Source: Paenibacillus sp. JDR-2
GTDB taxonomy: Bacteria > Bacillota > Bacilli > Paenibacillales > Paenibacillaceae
NCBI RefSeq assembly: GCF_000023585.1
Contig: NC_012914.1
Coordinates: forward strand, 1,192,501 to 1,256,500
DNA: 64,000 nt
Reading direction: 5' to 3'
Of the stretch, positions 10,000 to 18,169 are shown one piece after another. The first letter of the stretch is position 1. Each line of letters opens with the position of its first letter. A program made the position numbers and the translations under genes. Under the pieces are notes generated by a model that did no database searches, was not told the DNA's origin, and worked only from the letters and a program-made list of their open reading frames with translations.

Positions 10000-10047
10000 A
10001 ATTATGCTAATAAAATACTACTCGAGTAATAGAATTATAGCATAATT
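10000..10047 (-). promoter_or_regulatory. Promoter and 48-bp dyad upstream of the RiPP precursor
   Basis: On the minus strand there is an extended -10 (TGCTATAAT; hexamer at 10039-10034) with no good -35. Around it is a symmetrical element: outer arms AATTATGCTA (10000-10009) and TAGCATAATT (10038-10047) and an inner palindrome TACTCGAGTA (10019-10028), all sharing one centre at 10023.5. The dyad covers the -10 and the expected start point, as an operator would. It lies in the 75-base gap between the isoprenoid-type gene and the precursor. Confidence 0.6.
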
Positions 10048-10062
10048 ATTGGTTATATTATA

Positions 10063-10995
10063 CTATTTTTTCTGAAAATTCGACAAAATATAATCAAATC
10101 CGCCTGATAGTAAAGTCCTTCTTTTGTTCTCTACCCGATTCGTAAAGCCTGCTATACCTTCATAGGTGAAATGGCTGAATGAAAGTAGCGTTGAAATGCC
10201 AATCTGGCTGTTGTTTAGGATGTCGAGAACCTCCTTGCTGCGGTCACAGTACTCCGTCATGAGACTACGGTCATAGATATAAGATTCTGCCTCTTCCGCT
10301 TGAAGCGGGTGATCTGACTGGCGCTTGGCATGAATCATGGATAGCAGGCAATTATAATTCCCTTCGCTCAGGTCATCCTCCCAGTCCGTCAGATCATCCG
10401 CCATTTGAAGAAGAACAAGGCTATAGTCAACGAGTTCTTCTACATCAGCAATCTTCTCCGGCTGATCGGCTAGCAGCAGAACACCGGTACTTGCAAGCTT
10501 GAGGGGCGAAGCTTTTTTCGCGACCTGCACAATGTCTGTCATAAAGTAATCATGTTTGTCTTCATGCACAACGGCTGAAGCCCACTCGTTCATATAGTGC
10601 TGACGATAGCCCCAGAAAGGAGAGTTAGCAGCAAACAGCTCCCGAAGTATGGCTTCCATCTCGAAATGGCATAAATGGGCGAGAGCAAGCTGTTCCTTCC
10701 AGGCAGCGGGAGTCTCGTCCATTACGTCGTCCTGCAGGAAGTAATAGAGCATGCTGAATACATTGGATAATGAGAGCATCCGGCATTGAACAATTGGAAT
10801 CGAAGCAGACTCATTAATCCAATAGGGGAGCAGATAACAAATATAGTTCTTGGAGCTCTCCCTCTCAAAGACATCAAACTTGCGGAGGTATGCTAACCCG
10901 GCTTCGTTAAACGGCTCGGGGAAATTAGCGATTCGCTGCTTGGCTTCCGAGAACACAAGCTGCAGCTCTTGACGATACGGATCAAAATAGTTCAT
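10063..10995 (-). CDS. Class I isoprenoid synthase-fold enzyme
   Basis: A 310-residue, mostly helical protein with both acidic motifs of the class I isoprenoid synthases: DDVMDE (residues 89-94) and DDLTDWEDD (200-208). These would bind the Mg-diphosphate of a prenyl substrate, so the protein could be a prenyl transferase or a terpene cyclase. The basic motifs and chain-length signature of ordinary polyprenyl synthases are not evident, and it differs from the comQ product in this window. Start: ATG at 10995 with GGGGAG 7 bases upstream; an ATG five codons earlier lacks a good site. It begins 24 bases after the membrane-protein gene and is followed 75 bases later by the RiPP precursor, so it may act on that peptide. 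Substrate and product are unknown. Confidence 0.75.
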   Translation of the reverse strand: MNYFDPYRQELQLVFSEAKQRIANFPEPFNEAGLAYLRKFDVFERESSKNYICYLLPYWINESASIPIVQCRMLSLSNVFSMLYYFLQDDVMDETPAAWKEQLALAHLCHFEMEAILRELFAANSPFWGYRQHYMNEWASAVVHEDKHDYFMTDIVQVAKKASPLKLASTGVLLLADQPEKIADVEELVDYSLVLLQMADDLTDWEDDLSEGNYNCLLSMIHAKRQSDHPLQAEEAESYIYDRSLMTEYCDRSKEVLDILNNSQIGISTLLSFSHFTYEGIAGFTNRVENKRRTLLSGGFDYILSNFQKK

Positions 10996-11019
10996 CTGCA
11001 GGCTCCCCATTTTCGAGCT

Positions 11020-11730
11020 CTATTCATCACGCTTCATAATCTCCATCAACGCAACAATCTTGACGGAGTTGAACTCCTCGGAAGAAAGCCTAGAGAGAAG
11101 AGTATCTTTAATAGATTGCTTCTCTTCCGGCGTCAGGCCGTCCTTTGCTTTATCGGCGAGTCCGGTCAATTCCTTCATGGAGAACTTGCTCAGCAGCAGC
11201 TGGGCCGCTTCATCCTTATTCTTCACAACAAGCTGGCCGCCTGTGGACGGCTTGTCCGCCGGCTTTGTATCTTCCTTGCCGCCGCTTGCCTTGCTGCCAG
11301 AGTTCGAGCTTGAATTATCCGGTTTTGCGGTATTTGTACCTTCGGCTTTGCCGCCGGTCCCTGCATCAGTAGTGATGGAGCCTTGGAGGGTTTCGACAGC
11401 CTTTTTATCAAAATATTTGGAGTTATCGGCAATGATCTGCTGAACGGCAGGATCCTTCTTAAACGCATCGATTTCGTCGGTAGTCAGGATTTGATCGGCC
11501 ATCTCATTCATCATTTTATTGGATAAGTAGTGGAGCCCGATCTTGTAACCGGCAAATCCGATGACACCAACGATGACGATGACGGTCAGCAGTCTTGTCC
11601 AAATAACCGCGCTTTTCTTTAAGGGTTTTCTGGAGCCGCCAGGATACTTGATCCAGGTTCTGCCGTCCTTGCTTTTGTACTTTTGAATACCTACGAGACG
11701 GAGGGGCGTATTCACTTTTTTGAATTCCAT
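11020..11730 (-). CDS. Single-pass membrane protein with extracellular linker domain, unknown
   Basis: A protein of about 236 residues. A basic cytoplasmic N-terminus (WIKYPGGSRKPLKKSA) is followed by one membrane segment (about residues 44-64, LLTVIVIVGVIGFAGYKIG), a short folded stretch, a low-complexity linker rich in Ser, Gly, Lys and Thr (about 125-165) and a C-terminal helical domain (EKQSIKDTLLSRLSSEEFN). I do not recognise the family. The ATG at 11730 is preferred because AAGGAG lies 12 bases upstream; a TTG three codons earlier would be too close to it. Being the first gene of the minus-strand set with the isoprenoid enzyme, it may belong to that cassette or be an independent spore/envelope protein. 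Confidence 0.6.
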   Translation of the reverse strand: MEFKKVNTPLRLVGIQKYKSKDGRTWIKYPGGSRKPLKKSAVIWTRLLTVIVIVGVIGFAGYKIGLHYLSNKMMNEMADQILTTDEIDAFKKDPAVQQIIADNSKYFDKKAVETLQGSITTDAGTGGKAEGTNTAKPDNSSSNSGSKASGGKEDTKPADKPSTGGQLVVKNKDEAAQLLLSKFSMKELTGLADKAKDGLTPEEKQSIKDTLLSRLSSEEFNSVKIVALMEIMKRDE

Positions 11731-12060
11731 TTGTATCAAAATCTCCTTTTGTATCCCAGCTGTAATGTGGCTTATTATACCATATAAAAAGAGATTACTA
11801 GAAACGGATCTAGTACCAATTCCTCACCTGATCATTCGAAAGGACTAGCAGTGAACTAATTTACACTTTCCTGCCAATTTGTTAAGTTTTGATTGAGAAA
11901 TACTAATAATTCCATTAAGATAGGGGAAAGGCTAGGTAAATTTTCCAGAACAGGACCAAGGTCGTGGATAGGACTGTACCTCAGCAGGTTAATGAAGCCA
12001 TGGCTCCTGCATTAAAGTTAAATGAGAAGCGTTACTTCTTTAATGTGGAGGTTGTCGGGC
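11731..12060. other. Intergenic region between divergent genes
   Basis: About 330 bases carry the promoter regions of two divergent genes. I see no RNA element with recognisable landmarks. A short dyad AGAAG/CTTCT at 12025-12040 precedes the ribosome site of the next gene. A roughly 60-codon open stretch ending near 12128 has no ribosome site and no recognisable product. Confidence 0.4.
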
Positions 12061-12627
12061 ATGACAAGAGAGTTGGAGGTTTATGTTGTCTTAACGGACA
12101 CGGGAACTTTATTTACGAGAACGATTAAATGGTTTACGAAGGATCCGCTTAATCATGCCTCGATCGCGTTTGACAGCGGGTTGAATGAGGTGTACAGCTT
12201 TGGTCGGAAAAACCCGCAGAATCCGTTCTTCGCCGGCTTTGTAAGGGAGAATATGCGCGGACAGTTATTTGCCGAAGCTAGTTGTGCCTTGTACCGCTGC
12301 CGGATACAACCGGCTGCATACGCCAAGATGCGCGGCGTTATTGCGGAGATGGAACGGAATAGGGAGCTGTACCGATATAATCTGATCGGAGTTATTGGCC
12401 TGCTGTTTAACACAAGGCTCATTAAGAGAGATTATGCTTACTTCTGCTCGGAATTTGTGGCATCGGTATTCGAGAAGAGTGGTGTCGATCTTGTTAATAA
12501 ATCTTCGTTCCTTGTGACGCCGGGGGATCTTGAAAATACGCCAAAGCTGGAGCTTGTGTACGAGGGCAGGCTGCAGGACTTATTAGATAAATGCATAAAC
12601 GAGGAAATTGGAAAACGCCTTGCGTAA
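12061..12627 (+). CDS. YiiX/NlpC-P60-like papain-fold protein
   Basis: A 188-residue protein with the permuted papain-like arrangement: an N-terminal His block (FTKDPLNHASIAF, His near residue 31) and a downstream Cys block (YAYFCSEFVASVF, Cys near residue 131), the pattern of the YiiX/YebB (DUF830) group of putative cysteine hydrolases or amidases. There is no signal peptide, so it would act in the cytoplasm. Start: ATG at 12061 with GGAGG 9 bases upstream; the longer frame from 12022 lacks a ribosome site. Its stop codon lies inside the shared terminator hairpin at 12611. Substrate unknown. Confidence 0.7.
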   Translation: MTRELEVYVVLTDTGTLFTRTIKWFTKDPLNHASIAFDSGLNEVYSFGRKNPQNPFFAGFVRENMRGQLFAEASCALYRCRIQPAAYAKMRGVIAEMERNRELYRYNLIGVIGLLFNTRLIKRDYAYFCSEFVASVFEKSGVDLVNKSSFLVTPGDLENTPKLELVYEGRLQDLLDKCINEEIGKRLA

Positions 12628-12645
12628 TAGCCGCAAGGCGTTTTT
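12611..12645. terminator. Bidirectional terminator between papain-fold and SDR genes
   Basis: GAAAACGCCTTGCG with CGCAAGGCGTTTTT; the loop contains the stop codon of the plus-strand gene. T-runs on both strands. Confidence 0.85.
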
Positions 12646-12652
12646 GCTTTAC

Positions 12653-13525
12653 TTAACCGTTTACAACCTCGCCGCCGTTAATGTGGATGAATTGGCCTGT
12701 CACATAGCTGGAATCCTGGGAAGCCAGATATACATATGCCGGGGCAAGCTCATATGGCTGTCCGGCCCGTTTCATTGGCGTATCGGATCCAAAGGTGGAT
12801 ACGGATTGCTCATCGAAGGTCGACGGGATAAGCGGAGTCCAGATTGGACCGGGAGCAATACCGTTGATCCTTATGCCGCGTCCGGCCAGGTTGGTTGCAA
12901 GCGCTCTTGTAAAAGAGACGATGGCGCCTTTGGTAGCGGAATAGTCAATTAAGGTCGGATTGCCTTTATAGGCGGTGATCGATGCCGTATTAATAACGGA
13001 AGCGCCTTGCTTCATATGAGGTAGGGCGGCTCTGGTCAGAAAGAACATGCCAAATACGTTAGTCCGGAACGTCTTTTCAAGCTGCTTCGCCGTAATATCT
13101 TCAAGCCGCTGCTGCACATGCTGCTCGGCTGCGTTATTAACAAGAATATCCAGCTTGCCAAAGGTCATCACCGTCTGCTCAACGGCATTACGGCAAAATG
13201 CTTCATCCCCGATATCTCCGGGAATTAACAGGCAGCGTCTTCCGGCTTGCTCGATCTCCTGTTGAACAAGCTTGGCGTCTTCATGCTCATTGTAGTACAC
13301 GATGCTTACGTCGCAGCCTTCGAGGGCGAACGCAACCGCTACCGCACGGCCGATGCCGCTGTCTCCTCCGGTAATAATGGCAGCTTTATTCTCAAGCTTG
13401 TTTGCCGCTTTATATTGATCGGTTTTATAGACCGGAAGCGGGTTCATTTCGGATTCTATACCTGGCTGCTGATTCTGATGCTGAGGCGGGAAAACCGCGG
13501 TTTTATTGCTTGATGACTGTGACAC
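12653..13525 (-). CDS. SDR family oxidoreductase (YhdF/YhxC-like)
   Basis: A 290-residue classical short-chain dehydrogenase with the N-terminal extension of about 45 residues seen in the stress-linked YhdF/YhxC/YdaD group. Motifs: TGGDSGIGRAVAV (cofactor loop, about 52-64), NNAAEQ (about 130), a catalytic Ser in NTASITAY and YSATKGA (Tyr/Lys near 197/201), and PGPIWTPLIP. It probably reduces an aldehyde or ketone with NAD(P)H; in Bacillus several relatives belong to the general stress regulon. The GTG start at 13525 has AAGGAGG 9 bases upstream. Monocistronic. Confidence 0.85.
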   Translation of the reverse strand: MSQSSSNKTAVFPPQHQNQQPGIESEMNPLPVYKTDQYKAANKLENKAAIITGGDSGIGRAVAVAFALEGCDVSIVYYNEHEDAKLVQQEIEQAGRRCLLIPGDIGDEAFCRNAVEQTVMTFGKLDILVNNAAEQHVQQRLEDITAKQLEKTFRTNVFGMFFLTRAALPHMKQGASVINTASITAYKGNPTLIDYSATKGAIVSFTRALATNLAGRGIRINGIAPGPIWTPLIPSTFDEQSVSTFGSDTPMKRAGQPYELAPAYVYLASQDSSYVTGQFIHINGGEVVNG

Positions 13526-13683
13526 AGGGTAAAGCCTCCTTTTCTGGATATCCGTTCTTGTCTATTAGTGTGGGATGTTGGAAGGTCTGCTATACACTAT
13601 GCATGAGCGGAGGCGGAGGAATAGGCGAAAGCCTGTCTATATGCGACAAGTGTCTAATAAATGTTTAGTACTAAAAATGCTAA

Positions 13684-13712
13684 TTGACAATGATTATCAT
13701 TGTGAATATACT
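13684..13712 (+). promoter_or_regulatory. SigA promoter with Fur box, efeMBU operon
   Basis: -35 TTGACA (13684-13689), 17-base spacer, -10 TATACT (13707-13712). The spacer is occupied by a near-perfect Fur operator, TGACAATGATTATCATTGTGA (13685-13705), matching the 7-1-7 type inverted repeat. Iron-loaded Fur would occlude polymerase, so the operon should be induced by iron limitation. Confidence 0.9.
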
Positions 13713-13766
13713 CATTGGTAGTTCATTGCGGAATTATATATTAATTGGATGAGGGGTTAATAATTC

Positions 13767-14630
13767 ATGAAAATCAAGTTAGCTGCGGTAATGCTGGCAA
13801 GCGCAGTCGTATTTGCGGGTTGCGGCTCGAACAATAATGATGCGGATAAGGCTAAAGAGGCTGCCGCGAATACAACAAACACGGAGCAATCGGCTCCGAA
13901 GGTTGAGAACTGGGATGAGATTACCGGCCAATACCGCGAGTATGCTCTCGATCAAACCGATAAGCTGGTTGCCGAAACGGATAAATTTGTTCAAGCGGTG
14001 AAATCCGGCGATGTAGAAACGGCGAAGTCGCTGTATGCGCCAACCCGGATGTATTACGAGAGAATCGAGCCTATCGCGGAAGCGCTTGGCGATCTGGATC
14101 CTAACATCGATGCCCGCGAGAATGATGTAGAGGAGAAAGACTGGCGCGGTTTCCACCGCATTGAGCAGGCGCTTTGGGTGAACAACTCAACTGCCGGTGC
14201 GGAAGATTATGCTTCCCAGCTACTTGACGATACAAAGACGCTCCGTGCCTTGATCGAAACGGTAGACGTAGAACCAAGCCTGCTCGTAACAGGAGCGGTG
14301 GAGCTGCTGAACGAAGTATCCTCTTCGAAGGTAACCGGCGAGGAAGAACGTTACTCGCATACGGATCTGTATGATTTTGCGGCTAACGTGGAAGGCGCGA
14401 ACAAAATCTACGAGCTGCTGAAAGCTGAGCTGAACAAACAGGATGCTGAATTGGAAGCGCAAATCGGCACAAGCTTTGACAACCTGGAGCAGGCACTCGC
14501 AGCGTATAAGAGCGGGGACGGATACGTTTCTTATACCGATCTGAAAGAAGAAGATACCAAGAAGCTGAGCCAACTGCTTGATGCATTAGCTGAACCGTTG
14601 TCCCAAATGGGAACGATTCTGGGAGCGTAA
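13767..14630 (+). CDS. efeM: EfeM/EfeO-type iron-binding lipoprotein (imelysin domain)
   Basis: A 287-residue lipoprotein: signal sequence with lipobox FAGC (Cys near residue 19), an acidic/Ala-rich linker, then an imelysin-like (peptidase M75) helical domain of about 240 residues with the GFHRIEQALW motif (about 130-139), whose His and Glu belong to the presumed metal site. There is no N-terminal cupredoxin domain, so it is the short EfeM form rather than full EfeO. It would sit on the outside of the membrane and hand iron to the permease. It is the first gene of a three-gene operon under a Fur-box promoter; efeB starts 5 bases after its stop. Confidence 0.9.
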   Translation: MKIKLAAVMLASAVVFAGCGSNNNDADKAKEAAANTTNTEQSAPKVENWDEITGQYREYALDQTDKLVAETDKFVQAVKSGDVETAKSLYAPTRMYYERIEPIAEALGDLDPNIDARENDVEEKDWRGFHRIEQALWVNNSTAGAEDYASQLLDDTKTLRALIETVDVEPSLLVTGAVELLNEVSSSKVTGEEERYSHTDLYDFAANVEGANKIYELLKAELNKQDAELEAQIGTSFDNLEQALAAYKSGDGYVSYTDLKEEDTKKLSQLLDALAEPLSQMGTILGA

Positions 14631-14634
14631 TGAG

Positions 14635-15924
14635 ATGACAACAGACAACAAGAATAACCAAGCTGGAGACAGCATATTGGAGAAACGGATCAGCCGCCGG
14701 GATATTTTGCGGCTGGCCGGGGTTGGAGGCGCCGGGCTATTGCTTGGCGCTTCAGGCGTTGGAGCGATATTCGGAGCAAAAGGCAGCACAGTCTCGGGCG
14801 CGGCCAAGCCGAGCAGCGAGGACAGGATAGACTTTTACGGCAAGCATCAGGCCGGAATAACGACTCCGGCGCAGGACTTTCTGATGTTCGCTGCCTTTGA
14901 TCTGACTACCAAATCGGTTGATGACGTTCGAAAGCTGTTCAAGGCATGGACGGAAGCTTCCGCATCCATGGCAAGAGGCGAAATGATCGGAGAGGTAAAC
15001 GATAATCTGAATCTTCCTCCTGCGGACACGGGTGAAGCTGCCGGGCTGAATCCTTCAAAAACAACGATTACGTTCGGCGTGGGACCGTCCTTCTTTGACG
15101 CTAGATTTGGTCTTGCCTCCAAACGGCCGGCTGCGCTTGTGGATTTGCCGGCCTTTGGCGGCGATGAGCTGCGTGAGGAATGGTGCGGGGGCGACATTGG
15201 CGTTCAGGTGAATGCCAATGACATGCAGACTGCCTTCCATGCGATCCGCAATCTGGCCCGCATTGCAAGAGGCAAGGCGGTGCTGCGCTGGACGCAGGAA
15301 GGCTTCCAGCGTACGGGCGGCGCCGATCCTAAGGGAGCAACTCCCCGCAACCTGATGGGCTTTAAGGACGGTACCGGCAATCCGGATACGAAGGACGAAG
15401 CGTTGATGAACGACGTCGTATGGGCGCAGAGCGGAGATGGCACGCCGTGGATGGCAGGCGGCAGCTATATGGTTGTCCGCCGCATCCGGATTCGGGTAGA
15501 AGTATGGGACCGTTCAACCCTTGGCGATCAGGAAGCGACATTTGGCCGTCATCGCGACAGCGGTGCGCCTATCGGTTCCAAGAACGAATTTGATTCCGTG
15601 GACCTCGCCAAGAAGGATGAGAAAGGGAAGCCGCTTATCCCTGTAAATTCCCACGTTGCGCTTGCACGGGGGAATGGGTCGGTCAAAATCCTGCGCCGTT
15701 CTTATTCCTATTCAAGCGGCATGGATAACCGCACCGGACAGTTTGATGCCGGACTCTTATTTATTTGTTATAACCGCGATACAAGAAAGCAGTTTATACC
15801 GATGCAGCAGAAGCTTGGACAGATGGATGCCTTGAATGAATATATCGTTCACAACGGCAGCGCCGTATTTGCCTGCTTCCCTGGCGTACGCGAAGGCGGC
15901 TATATCGGCGATACGTTATTGTAG
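14635..15924 (+). CDS. efeB: DyP-type haem peroxidase EfeB, Tat exported
   Basis: A 429-residue dye-decolorising peroxidase. The N-terminus has a twin-arginine signal (ISRRDILRLAGVGGAG, about 19-34) ahead of a hydrophobic stretch, so it is exported folded with its haem. The DyP signature GFKDGTGNP (about 243-251) includes the distal catalytic Asp; a proximal haem His is expected in the C-terminal half, in FGRHRDSGAPIG. In the EfeUOB system it is thought to oxidise ferrous iron or act on haem at the outside of the membrane. It is the second gene of the operon. A tatAC pair lies further on in this window at 58627. Confidence 0.93.
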   Translation: MTTDNKNNQAGDSILEKRISRRDILRLAGVGGAGLLLGASGVGAIFGAKGSTVSGAAKPSSEDRIDFYGKHQAGITTPAQDFLMFAAFDLTTKSVDDVRKLFKAWTEASASMARGEMIGEVNDNLNLPPADTGEAAGLNPSKTTITFGVGPSFFDARFGLASKRPAALVDLPAFGGDELREEWCGGDIGVQVNANDMQTAFHAIRNLARIARGKAVLRWTQEGFQRTGGADPKGATPRNLMGFKDGTGNPDTKDEALMNDVVWAQSGDGTPWMAGGSYMVVRRIRIRVEVWDRSTLGDQEATFGRHRDSGAPIGSKNEFDSVDLAKKDEKGKPLIPVNSHVALARGNGSVKILRRSYSYSSGMDNRTGQFDAGLLFICYNRDTRKQFIPMQQKLGQMDALNEYIVHNGSAVFACFPGVREGGYIGDTLL

Positions 15925-15942
15925 AAGGGAGAATGACTTGAT

Positions 15943-17766
15943 ATGGCTGGACAACAACAACCAAAAGCTTTAATCTCCCGGGTATTGCTGCTACTAATTG
16001 CGGTATGGATCGGGACGTCTGCCGCAGTTTCAACGATTAGCTTCAACAACACCGCTTATGCTGCCGAAGCGTCGTCGTCCGAACAGCTGGGCAAGCTGCT
16101 GCCTCTTGTTGGCGGCGCTCTTGCCGCGGCGGGCGAAGGAGATTGGCAGGATGCCAAGGATCATATCCGGCAGGCGGGTGAAAGCTGGGAGCAGCTAAAG
16201 ACCGGGGCGAAGGCAGACTCTGCCGATGTATCCTCCGCCATTGCTCACGCCACGGAAGCGCTGGATCAGGCGGCAGATAAGCCGGATGAGGCGAAGGCCG
16301 CTCTATCGGCACTGGCGAAAGCCGTTAATGCGTTTGTGAAGAGCGAGAAAGCAGCCGAGGTGCCGGCGCTATCCGGGAAAGACGCTGCAGCAAGCCTGCT
16401 GCCTCTGGCGGAGAAGCTGCTCAGCGGCATTGAGGCTGGGCAATGGGAGCAAGCGAATGCCGCTTACAAGCAAATCAATGACGGTTGGCCGCCGATTGAG
16501 CAATCGATCCGCAGCGAGAATTTTACCGTGTATGGCAAGCTTGAGACGAGCATGAGCATGATCCGGATTGCGCTGCAGGCTGAACCGCCTCGTGCCGAAG
16601 ATGCCAAGACTTATACAACAAACCTGATTGCTCTTATCAATGACTATAAAGACGGGAAGATCGCAGCGGCAAGCACGGATACCGAAGAAATGACCATTGC
16701 GGACTTAATCGCGATATTAAATCAGGCTTCGAAGGATATTGCAGCGAACCATTATGCTGAAGCAAACGGTCAGATGCAATCCTTCATCGGCAGCTGGCCT
16801 GCTGTTGAGGGCCAGGTATCTATCCGGTCCGCCGCCGCTTATCAGAACATCGAGATCAAGATGACCGATGTGTCCAAATACCTGCTGGCCAGAACCCCGG
16901 CGCCGGATAAGGCGGAAGCGGTTATTGAAGAGATCCGCAGTCAACTCGAGCCGATGACGTCGGATGCTAAATATACGGCATGGGATGCCGGAATGATTTT
17001 GCTCAGGGAAGGACTTGAAGCGATTCTTGTTCTGGCGGCATTGCTTGCTTATTTGAAACGCACGGACAATCAGTCCAAAAATGTTTGGGTATGGTCGGGC
17101 GTTTGGACGGGATTGCTATTAAGCATCGCGTTGGCTGTTCTGTTAACAACAGTCATTGCGGAAGCAACCGCGGGCAGCGCACGGGAAGCGATGGAGGGGA
17201 TTACGGGACTTGTATCCGTGCTTCTGATGCTTTCGGTAGGCAACTGGCTGCATAAGAAATCGAATCTGCAGGCCTGGAACAAATTTATCGATGACCGGAT
17301 GGGTAATGCGCTCGCCAAGGGAAGCTTGTGGTCCCTATTTATCGTCTCGGGTCTCGCTATTTTGCGGGAAGGCGCAGAGACGACAATCTTTTATATCGGA
17401 ATGGCAGGCTCTATCGATCCTGTTCAGATGATCCTCGGAATTGGAGTCACATTCCTCCTGCTCCTGATTATCGGCTTTGCGATCATCCGATTTAGCGCGA
17501 AGCTGCCGATCCGGCCGTTTTTCCTTACGGCTTCGGCTCTAATCTATTACCTGGTAGTCCGTTTCCTCGGGGAAAGCATTCATTCGCTTCAGGTAGCTTC
17601 ATGGCTTCCGGCGCATTCCTCGGAATCGCTTGCCACCATTGGTTTCCTGGGCGTATACCCGACGTGGGAGACGACGATACCTCAGCTGTTCGTGCTGGCG
17701 GTTATATTAACAAGAATCGGAATTGTGCAACTTCGCAAAGTCCCGGCCAGGGGGCTTGCCGATTGA
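15943..17766 (+). CDS. efeU: FTR1-family iron permease EfeU with long N-terminal extracytoplasmic domain
   Basis: A 607-residue protein. Residues about 1-35 form a signal peptide or anchor (ending AAEA), followed by about 300 mostly helical residues with repeated Ala/Glu-rich segments including two related GxW blocks, and then the FTR1 permease domain (about 345-600) with seven hydrophobic segments. Both iron-translocation motifs are present: REGLEA (about 354) and REGAE (about 474). The long extracytoplasmic front part is typical of the Gram-positive form and may bind iron or dock EfeM/EfeB. It starts 18 bases after efeB, as third gene of the Fur-controlled operon. Confidence 0.93.
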   Translation: MAGQQQPKALISRVLLLLIAVWIGTSAAVSTISFNNTAYAAEASSSEQLGKLLPLVGGALAAAGEGDWQDAKDHIRQAGESWEQLKTGAKADSADVSSAIAHATEALDQAADKPDEAKAALSALAKAVNAFVKSEKAAEVPALSGKDAAASLLPLAEKLLSGIEAGQWEQANAAYKQINDGWPPIEQSIRSENFTVYGKLETSMSMIRIALQAEPPRAEDAKTYTTNLIALINDYKDGKIAAASTDTEEMTIADLIAILNQASKDIAANHYAEANGQMQSFIGSWPAVEGQVSIRSAAAYQNIEIKMTDVSKYLLARTPAPDKAEAVIEEIRSQLEPMTSDAKYTAWDAGMILLREGLEAILVLAALLAYLKRTDNQSKNVWVWSGVWTGLLLSIALAVLLTTVIAEATAGSAREAMEGITGLVSVLLMLSVGNWLHKKSNLQAWNKFIDDRMGNALAKGSLWSLFIVSGLAILREGAETTIFYIGMAGSIDPVQMILGIGVTFLLLLIIGFAIIRFSAKLPIRPFFLTASALIYYLVVRFLGESIHSLQVASWLPAHSSESLATIGFLGVYPTWETTIPQLFVLAVILTRIGIVQLRKVPARGLAD

Positions 17767-17809
17767 CGTTTCACTTGATATGCTGAGTACATTAAAGTGA
17801 GGTGATCAT

Positions 17810-18022
17810 ATGTCCGCCAATGAACATAATGAGGTTCAAGCTGAGGCGCCAGCGCAAGCCAAGCCGCTTACACAAGCTGAACGCGCGAAGCAGCTTCTTG
17901 CTCAGAAGAAGCAAGGGCAAAACGGAGCAGCCGGTCAGAAGCATCAATCGACTTCTACGCAGGCTATGAAGAGCCAGAATACGAAGAAAGTAAACAACCA
18001 GCGCAAAAAAATGGGTGTTTAA
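17810..18022 (+). CDS. Small basic Gln/Lys-rich protein, unknown
   Basis: A 70-residue hydrophilic protein, low in hydrophobic residues, rich in Gln, Ala, Lys and Asn, with no Cys. The composition suggests an intrinsically disordered polypeptide, comparable to many small spore or nucleic-acid-binding proteins, but I do not recognise a family. The ribosome site GAGGTGA is 5 bases from the ATG and a strong terminator follows directly, so it is a real gene rather than a chance frame. Confidence 0.6.
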   Translation: MSANEHNEVQAEAPAQAKPLTQAERAKQLLAQKKQGQNGAAGQKHQSTSTQAMKSQNTKKVNNQRKKMGV

Positions 18023-18036
18023 TAAAAACATGCAGG

Positions 18037-18085
18037 GGCTGTCTTTAACTAGTCTATTCGGGACTAGTTAAAGGCAGCCTTTTTT
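18037..18085 (+). terminator. Intrinsic terminator after the small basic protein gene
   Basis: GGCTGTCTTTAACTAGTC with GACTAGTTAAAGGCAGCC (one G:T-type mismatch), loop of seven, then six T. Confidence 0.92.
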
Positions 18086-18169
18086 CATTGCGATATCCCC
18101 GCCGAAATACGTATAAATGCCGCCTCTTTGCCTCATCCTTGGAATAGAGAAGAGGAGGAGGTTCCCCTG

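Noticed and set aside
11950..12128. About 60-codon open stretch with FNVEVVGHDKR
   Set aside because: Overlaps the start of the papain-fold gene, has no ribosome site and no family; chance frame or an old remnant.
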